Shown: piece after piece, positions 42,111-52,933 of the stretch | How the letters are laid out: each line of letters starts with the position of its first letter | How positions within the stretch are numbered: position 1 is the stretch's first letter | NCBI RefSeq assembly: GCF_030486595.1 | Contig: NZ_JAUJZH010000006.1 | Coordinates: 1 to 64,000, forward strand | DNA: 64,000 nt | Direction: 5' to 3' | Origin: Variovorax ginsengisoli | Lineage (GTDB): Bacteria; Pseudomonadota; Gammaproteobacteria; Burkholderiales; Burkholderiaceae_C | Program-made: the position numbers and the translations under genes | Notes under the pieces: model-generated | The model's input: only the letters and a program-made list of their open reading frames with translations | Told to the model about the DNA's origin: nothing | Database searches by the model: none

Positions 42111-42463
42111 GGCGGGTGGTGGCACCGCAGGCCAAGCGCATTGTCCTGGCGGCGCTGCTGCTGTTGCCGCTGTCGGTGCTCGCGCTGAACACATCGACCA
42201 CGCGCGCAGTCAACATGCGCACCGGGCCCGATCGCTTCTTCGAAGTCATGACGGTCCTGCCCGCACGCACCTCGGTCCGGGTGACGGGTTGCATCGCCAG
42301 CTGGCGCTGGTGCCAGGTGGTCACGCGGCGCCACCGGGGCTGGGTGGATTCACGCTACCTGCAGGATCCGGTTCGCGGACGGGTCCCGGTCGTCGACGAC
42401 CGGGGATCGTCGCGGCCACCGCCGGCGCGGCCGAGAGACACGCCGGTGCGGCCCGCCGGCTAG
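42107..42463 (+). CDS. Exported SH3-domain protein
   Basis: A 118-residue protein with an N-terminal hydrophobic segment (RIVLAALLLLPLSVLAL) and one bacterial SH3 domain: AVNMRTGPDRFFEVMTVLPA and WCQVVTRRHRGWVDSRYL. Bacterial SH3 domains bind peptidoglycan or proteins in the envelope. The start is GTG 42107, inside the overlapping GTGA with the preceding gene. Probably an envelope protein working with the neighbour lipoprotein. Confidence 0.8.
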   Translation: MRRVVAPQAKRIVLAALLLLPLSVLALNTSTTRAVNMRTGPDRFFEVMTVLPARTSVRVTGCIASWRWCQVVTRRHRGWVDSRYLQDPVRGRVPVVDDRGSSRPPPARPRDTPVRPAG

Positions 42464-42474
42464 AGCCGCCGGAC

Positions 42475-43029
42475 TCAGCGCTCGACGCGCGGCTTCAAGG
42501 TCGTGAAGTCGAGGAACGCCGTCTGCTCGAAAGACTCGTCCCGCTCGGGTGCCGGCTCCGGCTTGGCGAAATCCATGAAATCGGTCGGCTCGAAGCTGAT
42601 GTCGCGGCGGGGCGCAACCGGCGCCCGCGCATGCCGCTCCTTGGCACTCTCGCGCAGCCGGGCGAGGTCGGCGCGGACCTCCTCGAGCGAACGCATGGTC
42701 TTGGCCGGCGACTGCGCTTCGGCTGCCTTGGCCACGATCGGCGCCGCAGCCACGGCAGGCACCGGAGCGGGGACGACGGGCATGACGACCGCCGGCACGT
42801 CGACCGGTTTCGCCGCCTCGCGCACCGGCATCGACGCATCGGACGCGATCGGCATCGGCCGGGATGCCACCGTCCTCGGCGGCGTCGGCATCGGCGTCTC
42901 GGGCCGCAGCCTGGGTGCGGCCGAAGCCACCACGCGCGGCGCCGAACGCACCGTCCGGCGCCGGCCGAACAGGAGCCGAAGGCGACTGCGGAGTCGATGC
43001 AATGTTCCGAGGAAGGGCGTAGCTTTCAT
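42475..43029 (-). CDS. Hypothetical Pro/Ala/Arg-rich protein
   Basis: A 184-residue protein that is basic at the N-terminus (RLRSRLRLLFGRRR), proline-alanine-rich and disordered in the middle, and ends with a short acidic repeat: SFEPTDFMDFAKPEP and SFEQTAFLDFTTLKP. The repeated SFE-T-F-DF pattern is striking. No domain is recognised and no signal peptide is clear. Possibly an intracellular scaffold or peptide-binding protein. Convergent with the SH3 gene. Confidence 0.6.
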   Translation of the reverse strand: MKATPFLGTLHRLRSRLRLLFGRRRTVRSAPRVVASAAPRLRPETPMPTPPRTVASRPMPIASDASMPVREAAKPVDVPAVVMPVVPAPVPAVAAAPIVAKAAEAQSPAKTMRSLEEVRADLARLRESAKERHARAPVAPRRDISFEPTDFMDFAKPEPAPERDESFEQTAFLDFTTLKPRVER

Positions 43030-43197
43030 GGGCGGGGCGAGCGGGATTGAAGCGATTGTGAAACGACCTCAATGAAGCCGAAAGGTTTACAACTCGCTGT
43101 ATACCGAGATTTGCGTACAAATGCACGGAACCGTTCAGGACTCTGTCGCCTTTCGCGCGACAAGTGCCATCTCCCGCCTCCCCGGAACGCCGTCCGG

Positions 43198-43692
43198 TCA
43201 GCCGGCCAGTTCGCTCAGGGTCTTGCCTTGGGCCAGCGCTTCCTTGAGCCATCGGGGCTGCGGACCCCGGCCGGTCCACGAATGGCCGGCATCGTCGCGG
43301 TAGATCACGGTCGACGGGCGGCGCTGCGCGCGCGCCGCCTTCCTGGCAGGTGGCGCGGTGTTCGCGGCCGCGCCCGAAACCCGGAAGTCTTCAAGGGAGC
43401 GGCCGGCCGCCAGTGCCTCGCGCAGCCAGCGGGGACGGGGGCCGCGTCCCGACCAGTCGCCGCCGGCGCCGTCGCTGTAGCGGGTCCCCGTCGCGGTCGA
43501 CTTCCTGGTGCCCCGCGCCGCCTTGGGACCCGCACCCGAGCCGCCGAAGCCCAATTGCTGCGCAGTCAATCCGTAGTGGGAGATCGCGACCTTGATGCGG
43601 TCGATCACGCCGGCGACCTCCTTGTCGCGCAGGCTGTCGGCCTGGCGCTGAAGCAATGCGATCTTCTTTTGAATCTGAGCGTATGTCGTCAT
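43198..43692 (-). CDS. H-NS-family nucleoid protein with duplicated DNA-binding domain
   Basis: A 164-residue H-NS-type protein. The N-terminal coiled-coil oligomerisation part is at about 5-40. Two copies of the H-NS DNA-binding domain follow: residues 72-103 (DWSGRGPRPRWLREALAAG) and 131-162 (SWTGRGPQPRWLKEALAQG), joined by a flexible Ala/Arg-rich linker. Ordinary H-NS members have a single copy. H-NS proteins silence foreign AT-rich DNA. The duplication may change affinity or bridging. ATG at 43692 is used; a GTG at 43698 is possible. Confidence 0.9.
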   Translation of the reverse strand: MTTYAQIQKKIALLQRQADSLRDKEVAGVIDRIKVAISHYGLTAQQLGFGGSGAGPKAARGTRKSTATGTRYSDGAGGDWSGRGPRPRWLREALAAGRSLEDFRVSGAAANTAPPARKAARAQRRPSTVIYRDDAGHSWTGRGPQPRWLKEALAQGKTLSELAG

Positions 43693-43715
43693 AGGCACTA
43701 CTACCCTGTGATTGA

Positions 43716-46397
<2,682 letters not shown>

Positions 46398-46431
46398 TCC
46401 GTTTCACGAACCTCAGGACAGGAGACTCTCG

Positions 46432-46872
46432 ATGACTTCGAACCTCACCCGGCTGAAGCCGGCCGTCGCCACCTCCCTCGCCGCCTGGCACGACATGATC
46501 GCTCGCCGCGACCTGAGCCAGCTGGCGACCATCGTGCATCCCGATGCGTCGTTCCGCTCGCCGATGGCGTTCAACGCGTATGCGCCGGCCGAAGCCGTGC
46601 TGCTGGTGCTCGGCACCGTCATCGACGTGTTCGAGGACTTCGCCTACCACCGCGAGCTGGCCAGCGACGACGGCCTGAACGTGGTGCTTGAGTTCAGCGC
46701 CCGCGTCGGCGACAAGAAGCTCAAGGGCATCGACCTGGTCCGGTTCGACGAAGACGGAAAGATCGTCGAGTTCGAGGTCATGGTGCGCCCGCTGAGCGGC
46801 CTGCAGGCGCTCGGGCAGGCCATGGGCGAGCGACTCGGCGCCAGGCTGCCGGCGTTCAAGAGCCCGGGCTGA
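46432..46872 (+). CDS. NTF2-like (SnoaL/steroid isomerase-like) protein
   Basis: A 146-residue alpha+beta NTF2-fold protein. The first helix LAAWHDMIARRDLSQLATIV and later strands VVLEFSARVGDKKLKGIDLV and IVEFEVMVRPLSGLQAL are typical of the fold. Family members are isomerases, dehydratases or binding proteins. ACAGGAGA precedes the ATG at 46432. It follows the dienoyl-CoA reductase-type gene after 34 bases, so the two likely share a message and PadR control. Confidence 0.85.
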   Translation: MTSNLTRLKPAVATSLAAWHDMIARRDLSQLATIVHPDASFRSPMAFNAYAPAEAVLLVLGTVIDVFEDFAYHRELASDDGLNVVLEFSARVGDKKLKGIDLVRFDEDGKIVEFEVMVRPLSGLQALGQAMGERLGARLPAFKSPG

Positions 46873-46935
46873 GCGGGTACGATGCGGGCCCGCAGCGCTC
46901 CTTGCGCTCCGCAAACGCCCTCCGACCCGCACGCC

Positions 46936-47436
46936 ATGACCGCCGCCAGAAAACCCGCTTCCTCCACGCCTTGCCTGCGGGTGTCGCCCAGCGGGGTCCA
47001 CGGACTCGGCGCCTTCGCCACCCGGGACCTGCCCGCCCAGGCCCTGCTGGGCCTCTACGAGGGCCGCCGCTACACCGCCGAACAGGTCGCCGCCCGCAAG
47101 TGGAATGACCAGCTCACCTATCTGTTCATGCTGTCCAACGAGGAGATCATCGATGGCGGCAAGGGCGGCAACGCCACCCGCCACCTGAACCATTCGTGCA
47201 ATCCGAACTGCGAGGCGGTGGAGGAATACGACGAGGCGGGCCGCCTCGAGCTCAGGTTCCAGACCCTGGTGCCGGTGGAAGCCGGCGACGAGCTCTTCAT
47301 CGACTACGGCCTCACGGCCGACGACGGCTCATCGCCTGCGGACTATCCGTGCCACTGCGGTGCCGAGAACTGCCGCGGCACGATGCTGGACCTGGCGCCC
47401 GAAGCCGAGCCGCATCCCGGCCTGGTGGCGCGATAG
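46936..47436 (+). CDS. Stand-alone SET-domain protein
   Basis: A 166-residue protein that consists almost only of a SET domain. Seen are GVHGLGAFATRDLP, the AdoMet-binding NHSCNPNCE, and GDELFIDYG. A post-SET cysteine cluster follows (YPCHCGAENCRGTM). SET proteins methylate lysines; bacterial ones are few and mostly uncharacterised. The start is at 46936 after an upstream in-frame ATG at 46882 without support. Confidence 0.88.
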   Translation: MTAARKPASSTPCLRVSPSGVHGLGAFATRDLPAQALLGLYEGRRYTAEQVAARKWNDQLTYLFMLSNEEIIDGGKGGNATRHLNHSCNPNCEAVEEYDEAGRLELRFQTLVPVEAGDELFIDYGLTADDGSSPADYPCHCGAENCRGTMLDLAPEAEPHPGLVAR

Positions 47437-47439
47437 CGT

Positions 47440-48078
47440 TCAGCGCAACGGCAGCGCGAGGGTCGCGGCCAGCGGCAGCGCATCGATGCGTTCGCCGCTC
47501 GCGACCACGACGGCCCGGCTGGGCGACACCTCGGCCAGGGTGCGCCAGAGGCAGCGGATCGAGGCCGCATCGAGACCGCCGGTCGGCTCGTCGAGCAGCA
47601 GCAGCGGCCGGCTCGACGCCAGCGCGGCCGCCAGCCAGACCTTGCGCTTCGAGCCGGTCGACAGCATGAACATCGACTTCTCGAGATGCGGCGCGAGCGC
47701 GAACCCGTCGACCACACGCTGCCAGAGTGCCGCGTCGAAGCCGACGTCGCCCTCGCGCAGCGCGGCCGTGCACGCGGACACCGTCAATGGATCGAAGGCG
47801 TCGGTCGCAGGATCGACGAAGAAGACGCTGCGGCGATAGCGCTCGGGATCTTGGTCCAGCCGGACGCCGTTCAGACTCAATTGACCGCGCGCGGCCAGGG
47901 TCCCGGCCAGCACCCGCAGCAAGGTGGACTTGCCGCTGCCGGTGTCGCCGTGCAGCAGCGTCACGCCGGCGCCGATCGACGCCGTCCACCCGGTGGCGAG
48001 CGCCGGCTGGCCGGGATAGGCGAAGCCGAGATCGCGGATGTCGAGCACCGGTCGCTCGCCGGCCTGCTCGCGCGTCAC
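47440..48078 (-). CDS. Single-domain ABC ATPase
   Basis: A 212-residue ABC nucleotide-binding protein. Walker A is GDTGSGKST, Walker B LLLLDEPTGGLD, but the signature is LSTGSKRK in place of LSGGQ. It resembles CcmA and other short single-domain ATPases. No permease gene is adjacent. Its start overlaps the DAHP synthase stop by 4 bases, so its synthesis is tied to aromatic amino acid production. Convergent with the SET gene. Confidence 0.87.
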   Translation of the reverse strand: MTREQAGERPVLDIRDLGFAYPGQPALATGWTASIGAGVTLLHGDTGSGKSTLLRVLAGTLAARGQLSLNGVRLDQDPERYRRSVFFVDPATDAFDPLTVSACTAALREGDVGFDAALWQRVVDGFALAPHLEKSMFMLSTGSKRKVWLAAALASSRPLLLLDEPTGGLDAASIRCLWRTLAEVSPSRAVVVASGERIDALPLAATLALPLR

Positions 48079-49199
48079 GCTTTCGACAGGCGCCGCCGCG
48101 CCTTGACCGCGGTCGCCAGCCCTTCGAGCACCGGCACCGTCTGCGCGAAGCCGATGCAGGCATCGGTGATCGAGACGCCGTGCTTGAGCGGGACGCCCGG
48201 CTTCAGGTCCTGCCGGCCTTCTTCGAGATGGCTCTCGATCATCACACCGGTGATGCGGCGCTCGCCGGCCGCGATCTGCGCCGCCACGTCCCCGGCCACC
48301 ACGATCTGCCGCTGGTGCTGCTTGCTGCTGTTGCCATGCGAGACGTCGATCATGACCTGGGGCCGGAGGCCGTTCGCCAGCAGCGCCTCGCAGCTGGCCG
48401 CCACGTCGGCGGCCGAATAGTTGGGGGCCTTGCCGCCGCGCAAGATCACGTGGCAGTCGTCGTTGCCGCGGGTCTCGAAAATCGCCGCCATGCCCATCTT
48501 GGTCATGCCCATGAAGGCATGCGGCGCGCGGGCCGCGAGGATGGCGTCGGCCGCGACCTTGACGCTGCCGTCGGTGCCGTTCTTGAAACCGACCGGGCAG
48601 CTCAGGCCCGAGGCCAGCTGGCGATGGCTCTGGCTCTCGGTGGTGCGCGCCCCGATGGCGCCCCAGGCGATCAGGTCGGCAATGAACTGCGGGCTCAGCA
48701 AGTCGAGGAACTCGGTGCCGGTCGGCAGACCCAGGGTGGTGAGTTCGAGCAGCAGGCGCCGCGCGCGCTCGAGGCCCTCGTTGATCGCGAAGCTGCCGTC
48801 CAGGTGCGGGTCGTTGATGTAGCCCTTCCAGCCCACGGTGGTGCGCGGCTTCTCGAAATAGGCGCGCATCACGATCAGCAGGTCGTCCTGCAGCGAATCG
48901 GCCACCACCTTGAGGCGCTGCGCGTATTCGATCGCCTGGTCGTGGTCGTGGATCGAGCAGGGGCCGACCACGACCACCAGCCGGTCGTCGCGGCCGTGCA
49001 GCACGTCGGCGATCGCGGCGCGGCTGCCCTCGACCAGCGCGAGCGTGTTGTCGCGCACCGGCACGCGCTCCTGCAACAGCGCCGGGGTCATGAGCGGGCG
49101 CACCGCGCCGATGCGCACGTCGTCGATCCGGGTGGTATCGAGGGTGCTGTCGCGGGAGCCGATTTCGGCATCGTGGAGGGGATCGTCGAGACGGGACAT
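48075..49199 (-). CDS. aroG: DAHP synthase (3-deoxy-7-phosphoheptulonate synthase, class I)
   Basis: A 374-residue class I enzyme that joins phosphoenolpyruvate and erythrose 4-phosphate, the first shikimate step. The motifs GPCSIHD, EKPRTTVGWKGYINDP and RTTESQSHRQLASGL are intact, including the arginine/threonine/glutamate/serine substrate set. Length is normal. The N-terminal extension holds the usual feedback region; which amino acid inhibits it cannot be read. It forms a 4-base overlap operon with the ABC ATPase. Confidence 0.95.
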   Translation of the reverse strand: MSRLDDPLHDAEIGSRDSTLDTTRIDDVRIGAVRPLMTPALLQERVPVRDNTLALVEGSRAAIADVLHGRDDRLVVVVGPCSIHDHDQAIEYAQRLKVVADSLQDDLLIVMRAYFEKPRTTVGWKGYINDPHLDGSFAINEGLERARRLLLELTTLGLPTGTEFLDLLSPQFIADLIAWGAIGARTTESQSHRQLASGLSCPVGFKNGTDGSVKVAADAILAARAPHAFMGMTKMGMAAIFETRGNDDCHVILRGGKAPNYSAADVAASCEALLANGLRPQVMIDVSHGNSSKQHQRQIVVAGDVAAQIAAGERRITGVMIESHLEEGRQDLKPGVPLKHGVSITDACIGFAQTVPVLEGLATAVKARRRLSKA

Positions 49200-49254
49200 G
49201 GTCGTGGCTGTGATTTCGAGCGGAATTTCCCCGATTGTCCTCCGGACCGCGCCC

Positions 49255-49800
49255 TCAGCCGGCGCGCCTGCCCCGCGGCCGGGCGGGGGCGGGTTCGCTC
49301 AGCAGCGCCTGGGCGACGCCCGGCACGACCTCGATGCTGGGCGGCCGCACCGGCGCGTGCCAGGTGACCGCCTGCCACAGCGGCAGCACCATCAGCGCCG
49401 GGCTGGCGTTCGCCAGGTCGGCCAGGCTGTAGCGGTCGAGTTCGTCGAGGAAGGCCTGCATCGCGCGCGCCAGCACCGCGGCCAGTTCGCAGCCGCCGGT
49501 CAGCACGCAGCGGTTGTCGTCGCCGAAGCACTCGACCAGCGCGAAATCGCTCTCGAGGTGGCGCACGATGGTGCCGATCCTGAGCTTCGAAGGATGTGCC
49601 GCCAGCCGCATCCCGCCGTTGCGCCCCCGCACGGTCTCGACCCAGCCCGACTTGCCCAGCAGATGGGTGACTTTCATGAGATGCGCGTTCGAGATGTCGA
49701 AGGCCTTCGACAGATCGGCGATCGTGACCAGCGAATCGGTGCGGGTCGCCAGCACCAGCAGCACGCGCAGGGAGTAGTCGGTGAAGAGCGTCAGTCGCAT
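49255..49800 (-). CDS. nsrR: Rrf2-family nitric-oxide sensor NsrR
   Basis: A 181-residue Rrf2 regulator. The start MRLTLFTDYSLRVLLVLA matches NsrR; an ATG 9 bases upstream is possible. The winged helix is followed by the three iron-sulfur cysteines in ECFGDDNRCVLTGGCELA (spacing CX6CX5C). NsrR represses nitric oxide detoxification genes until its cluster reacts with NO. It is divergent from nnrS, a classical target. The C-terminal tail of about 35 residues is longer than in E. coli. Confidence 0.92.
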   Translation of the reverse strand: MRLTLFTDYSLRVLLVLATRTDSLVTIADLSKAFDISNAHLMKVTHLLGKSGWVETVRGRNGGMRLAAHPSKLRIGTIVRHLESDFALVECFGDDNRCVLTGGCELAAVLARAMQAFLDELDRYSLADLANASPALMVLPLWQAVTWHAPVRPPSIEVVPGVAQALLSEPAPARPRGRRAG

Positions 49801-49841
49801 AAGCTGCATTTTATGTATTGCTTTGAAGTCGTGCCGACTTT

Positions 49842-49860
49842 AAGATACATGTCATGTATA
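49842..49860. promoter_or_regulatory. NsrR operator candidate over the nnrS start
   Basis: The word AAGATACATGTCATGTAT contains the perfect inverted repeat ATACATG-T-CATGTAT at 49845-49859. It resembles the NsrR consensus half-site AAGATGCATTT. It overlaps an in-frame ATG at 49854, so the true nnrS start is more likely the next ATG at 49860. Confidence 0.55.
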
Positions 49861-51029
49861 TGTTAAAGGCACCCCCACCGACGGGCCTGCCGCTGCTGCG
49901 GCTGGCCTTCCGCCCCTTCTACCTCGGCGCGGCGGTCGCCGGCGTGGCCTGGATGGCGCTGTGGGCGGCACTCCTGAGCGGCCACGCCGCACTGCCGAAC
50001 CGGCTGCCGCCGATCTACTGGCATGCGCACGAGATGCTGTTCGGCTTCGTCGCCGCCGTGATCGTCGGTTTCCTGCTGACCGCGGGCAAGGTCTGGACCG
50101 GCCTGCAGACGCCGCGCGGCGCGCCGCTGGCGGCGCTCTGGCTGCTCTGGCTGGCGGGGCGCATCGCGTCGGTGGCGGCGCCGGCGCCGGTCTTCGCGGC
50201 GATCGACACCCTGTTCCTGGTCGCCGCCGCGCTGGTCTTCGCCGCCCTGATCCTGCGCGCGCGCAACACGCGCAACCTCAAGGTGGTGGTGGTGCTGGCG
50301 CTGCTGGCGGCGGCCAATTCGGCATTCCACCTGGGTTCCATCGGCGTGTCCTGGGCCGATCCGATGCGCGCGCTGCATGGCGGCCTGGCGCTGATCGTGA
50401 TCCTGGTCTCGATCGTCGCCGGCCGCGTGATACCGGCCTTCACCCAGAGCGTCACCCCGGGCCTGCGGATCACCGAGCCGCGCTGGCTGACGCCGGCGGC
50501 CGTCGGCTGCACGGCGCTGGGCCTCGGCCTGTGGGTCGCGGGAACCTTCGGCGCGCTCGGTGCCGCCACGCTGGCCGTCGCCGCCGTCCTGCAAGGACTG
50601 CGACTCGGCCGCTGGGCGCCGGCGGCGAGCCGGCGGCGGCCGATCCTGTGGGTGCTTCACGCCTCCTATGCGTGGCTGCCGGCCGGCCTGGCGCTGCTGG
50701 CTGCCGCCGAGGCCGGCTGGATCGGCAGCGCCGCCGGCGTGCACGCGCTGGCGGTCGGCTGCATCGGCGGCCTGGTCATCGGCATGATGACCCGGACTGC
50801 CCGCGGCCACACCGGCCGGGACCTGACGGCCTCGCGCAACGAGATCGCGGCCTATGCGCTGGTGATGGCGGCGGCGCTGGTGCGGGTGGCCGCCCCTGGG
50901 CTGCCGCCGCAGTGGCAAGGCACGGCGCTGTTCGTCGCGGCGGGTGCGTGGACGCTGGCGTTCGCGCTCTTCCTCGCCCAGTTCTCGCCGTGGCTCGCCA
51001 GCCCGCGGGCGGACGGCCGCGATGGCTGA
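49860..51029 (+). CDS. nnrS: NnrS family haem-copper membrane protein
   Basis: A 389-residue protein with about twelve hydrophobic segments. The NnrS signs are PLLRLAFRPFYLGAAVAG, PIYWHAHEMLFGFVAAVIVG and GMMTRTARGHTGRDL, whose histidines are likely haem and copper ligands. NnrS relieves nitrosative stress. The start at 49860 is preferred over 49854 because the earlier ATG lies inside the palindrome. Divergent from nsrR. Confidence 0.92.
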   Translation: MLKAPPPTGLPLLRLAFRPFYLGAAVAGVAWMALWAALLSGHAALPNRLPPIYWHAHEMLFGFVAAVIVGFLLTAGKVWTGLQTPRGAPLAALWLLWLAGRIASVAAPAPVFAAIDTLFLVAAALVFAALILRARNTRNLKVVVVLALLAAANSAFHLGSIGVSWADPMRALHGGLALIVILVSIVAGRVIPAFTQSVTPGLRITEPRWLTPAAVGCTALGLGLWVAGTFGALGAATLAVAAVLQGLRLGRWAPAASRRRPILWVLHASYAWLPAGLALLAAAEAGWIGSAAGVHALAVGCIGGLVIGMMTRTARGHTGRDLTASRNEIAAYALVMAAALVRVAAPGLPPQWQGTALFVAAGAWTLAFALFLAQFSPWLASPRADGRDG

Positions 51030-51111
51030 CCGGCGCCGCAAATAGGGCTTGCCGGCGTGATCTTTTTCCTTGGCGCGCCTGCGCGGCTTCGATTCAATCC
51101 CATGCCAGCAC

Positions 51112-51393
51112 ATGAGTTTGAACCCATCGCACATGAAGCCTGACCTCAGCCTCGTCATCGAAGAACCCATCGCCGGCCACTACTACTGGATGGTCGTGCG
51201 ACCCGGCGGATGGCTGCGACTGGGGCCTTGCGAGGTGGTCGATGCGGGCAGCGGGCCGCTGCCGTCCTACCAGGCGGCGCAGGCGGCGGGCAACCGGGTG
51301 CTGGCCAGCTTCCAGCCGGTGGTCGAGCGGCCGACGCCGAGCGGCTTCGGCGGCGCCTGGGACATCATGACGATTCCGGGTGCGCTGACCTGA
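51112..51393 (+). CDS. Small hypothetical protein
   Basis: A 93-residue protein (or 86 if ATG 51133 is used). It contains VIEEPIAGHYYWMVVRPGGW and a Pro/Gly-rich C-terminus. No recognised family, no signal. It is encoded 83 bases behind nnrS and converges with the next small gene, overlapping by about 29 bases. Confidence 0.6.
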   Translation: MSLNPSHMKPDLSLVIEEPIAGHYYWMVVRPGGWLRLGPCEVVDAGSGPLPSYQAAQAAGNRVLASFQPVVERPTPSGFGGAWDIMTIPGALT

Positions 51394-51610
51394 CGCGGCC
51401 TTCCGCCAGCGCCGCGTGCAGGGCATCGACCGCCTGCCGCCAGGCCTGGACCGCGGCGCGCTGTTCGGCGTCCGCATCCCGCTCTTCCTGCGGCACCCTG
51501 GCGGCATCGCGCAGGTGGCGCTCCTGCAGCGGCAGGCGGCGGGCTGGAAACGGCGGCACCGGGATGCCGGCCTTGCGAAGGATCTTTTCTTTCCGATGAA
51601 GCGTGAGCAT
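51365..51610 (-). CDS. Small charged helical hypothetical protein
   Basis: An 81-residue protein, highly charged, predicted helical: RLPLQERHLRDAARVPQEE and QRAAVQAWRQAVDALHAALA. A short coiled coil is plausible. ATG at 51610. It overlaps the convergent small gene by about 29 bases. No family is recognised. Confidence 0.5.
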   Translation of the reverse strand: MLTLHRKEKILRKAGIPVPPFPARRLPLQERHLRDAARVPQEERDADAEQRAAVQAWRQAVDALHAALAEGRVRSAHPESS

Positions 51611-51786
51611 GGCGAGACTGAGGGTTTCTACCCCCAGTCTCGGGCTGCGCGTCGCCCGGTTGAATAGTGCATTTGCACCATTGCGCACGGCGCGCGGGAT
51701 TGGCATGTCCGCGGGGTCGGCGGCATGGCAAGCAAGCCGCGCCGGGCCGTGCCGAGGCGGCAGGAAGACATGCGTCCCAATGCACG

Positions 51787-51819
51787 ATGTCCCAAATTCC
51801 CAAGTGAATGTCCCAAATT
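51787..51819. promoter_or_regulatory. Pair of 12-bp direct repeats at 21-bp spacing
   Basis: ATGTCCCAAATT occurs at 51787-51798 and again, unchanged, at 51808-51819: a 21-base period, two helical turns. A related word GTCCCAATG is at 51774-51782. A 16-base inverted repeat GTTTGA-AGTC-TCAAAC is at 51836-51851. AraC-type regulators bind direct repeats at 21 bp, and an AraC-type gene lies at 54000-55013. The repeats end 61 bases before the Bug gene start. Confidence 0.7.
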
Positions 51820-51880
51820 TGCAATTCGTGGCAGGGTTTGAAGTCTCAAACTTGCGGTCGACCACAACGGAGACACCGCG

Positions 51881-52840
51881 ATGCAACTGCATGTTCGAGC
51901 CGCCGCCGCGGCACTGGGAATGACCCTCGCCTGCGCGGCCTGGGCGTGGCCCGAGAAACCCATCAAGCTCGTCGTCGCCGCCCCGGCGGGCGGCACCATG
52001 GACATCGTGGCCCGCGTGGTGGGACAGCAGTTGTCCAGCGACACCGGGCAGCCTGTGGTGGTGGAAAACAAGCCCGGCGCAGGCGCGGCGATCGGGATCC
52101 AGGCCATGCTGCAGGCGCCCGCCGATGGCTACACCCTGGCCATCACGGCGAGCAACGCACTGGCTGAGATTCCGCACGTGATGAAGCCGCCCTACGACGC
52201 GCTGAAGGACGTGCTGCCCATTGCCTCGCTGGCGCGCTCGGGCGTGGTGCTGGTCACTTCCGCCACGGTGGCGGCGACCGACTTCAAGAGTCTGCTGGCC
52301 TCTCTGCGGACCCGCAAGGGCAGCGGCACCTATGCCAGCTACAGCCCTGGCACCGTCTCGCACTACGCGGGGCTGATCCTCAGCGACAAGGCCGGGCTGG
52401 ACCTTCAGCATGTGGGCTATCCGGGCTCGCCGCCGGCGTTGCAGCATGTGCTCGGCGGGCAGGTGGACATCATGTTCGACGGCATGCTCACTTCCGTGCC
52501 GCTCATCAAGGCGGGCAAGCTGCGGGCCTACGCCTTCTCCGGGGCCAGGCGCTCGCAGCATCTGCCTGAGGTTCCCACGATGACAGAGCTGGGCTATCCC
52601 GAAGTCCAGTTCATGGGCTGGGTGGGAATGATCGGATCGCCCAAGCTCAAGCCCGAGTTGCTGGCCCAGATCCAGAAGGCCGTGGCCAAGGCCGCCGGCG
52701 CTCCCGCCGTGCACCAGAAGCTGCTCGACGTGGGCCTGGAGCCTGAGATCAACACCGACACGCCCGCGCTGCAGCGCGAAACGCGCGAGATGTCCGAGCG
52801 CAACGCCGCCATCGTGCGCAAGTACGAGATCAGGATGTGA
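51881..52840 (+). CDS. Bug-type tripartite tricarboxylate transporter solute-binding protein
   Basis: A 319-residue periplasmic Bug protein. A signal lies at residues 1-20 (LHVRAAAAALGMTLACAAWA). The mature start WPEKPIKLVVAAPAGGTMDI and later ENKPGAGAAIGIQAM, MFDGMLTSVPLIKAGKLRAY are typical. Bug proteins bind carboxylates for the TctAB permease. TctAB genes are not here. It should capture the substrate of the cleavage enzyme that follows. Confidence 0.93.
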   Translation: MQLHVRAAAAALGMTLACAAWAWPEKPIKLVVAAPAGGTMDIVARVVGQQLSSDTGQPVVVENKPGAGAAIGIQAMLQAPADGYTLAITASNALAEIPHVMKPPYDALKDVLPIASLARSGVVLVTSATVAATDFKSLLASLRTRKGSGTYASYSPGTVSHYAGLILSDKAGLDLQHVGYPGSPPALQHVLGGQVDIMFDGMLTSVPLIKAGKLRAYAFSGARRSQHLPEVPTMTELGYPEVQFMGWVGMIGSPKLKPELLAQIQKAVAKAAGAPAVHQKLLDVGLEPEINTDTPALQRETREMSERNAAIVRKYEIRM

Positions 52841-52933
52841 AGGGAGCAAGGCCATGAACGTGCGACGACTCAAATCCGCCCCGCGACATTCCCTACTGAA
52901 ATCGAAACCACAAGTCTTTCCGCCGGAGTACCC

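Noticed and set aside
51821..51851. Sigma-54-like word GTGGCAGGGTTTGAAG upstream of the Bug gene
   Set aside because: The GG and GC pairs are not 10 bases apart and the -12 element lacks the required GC.
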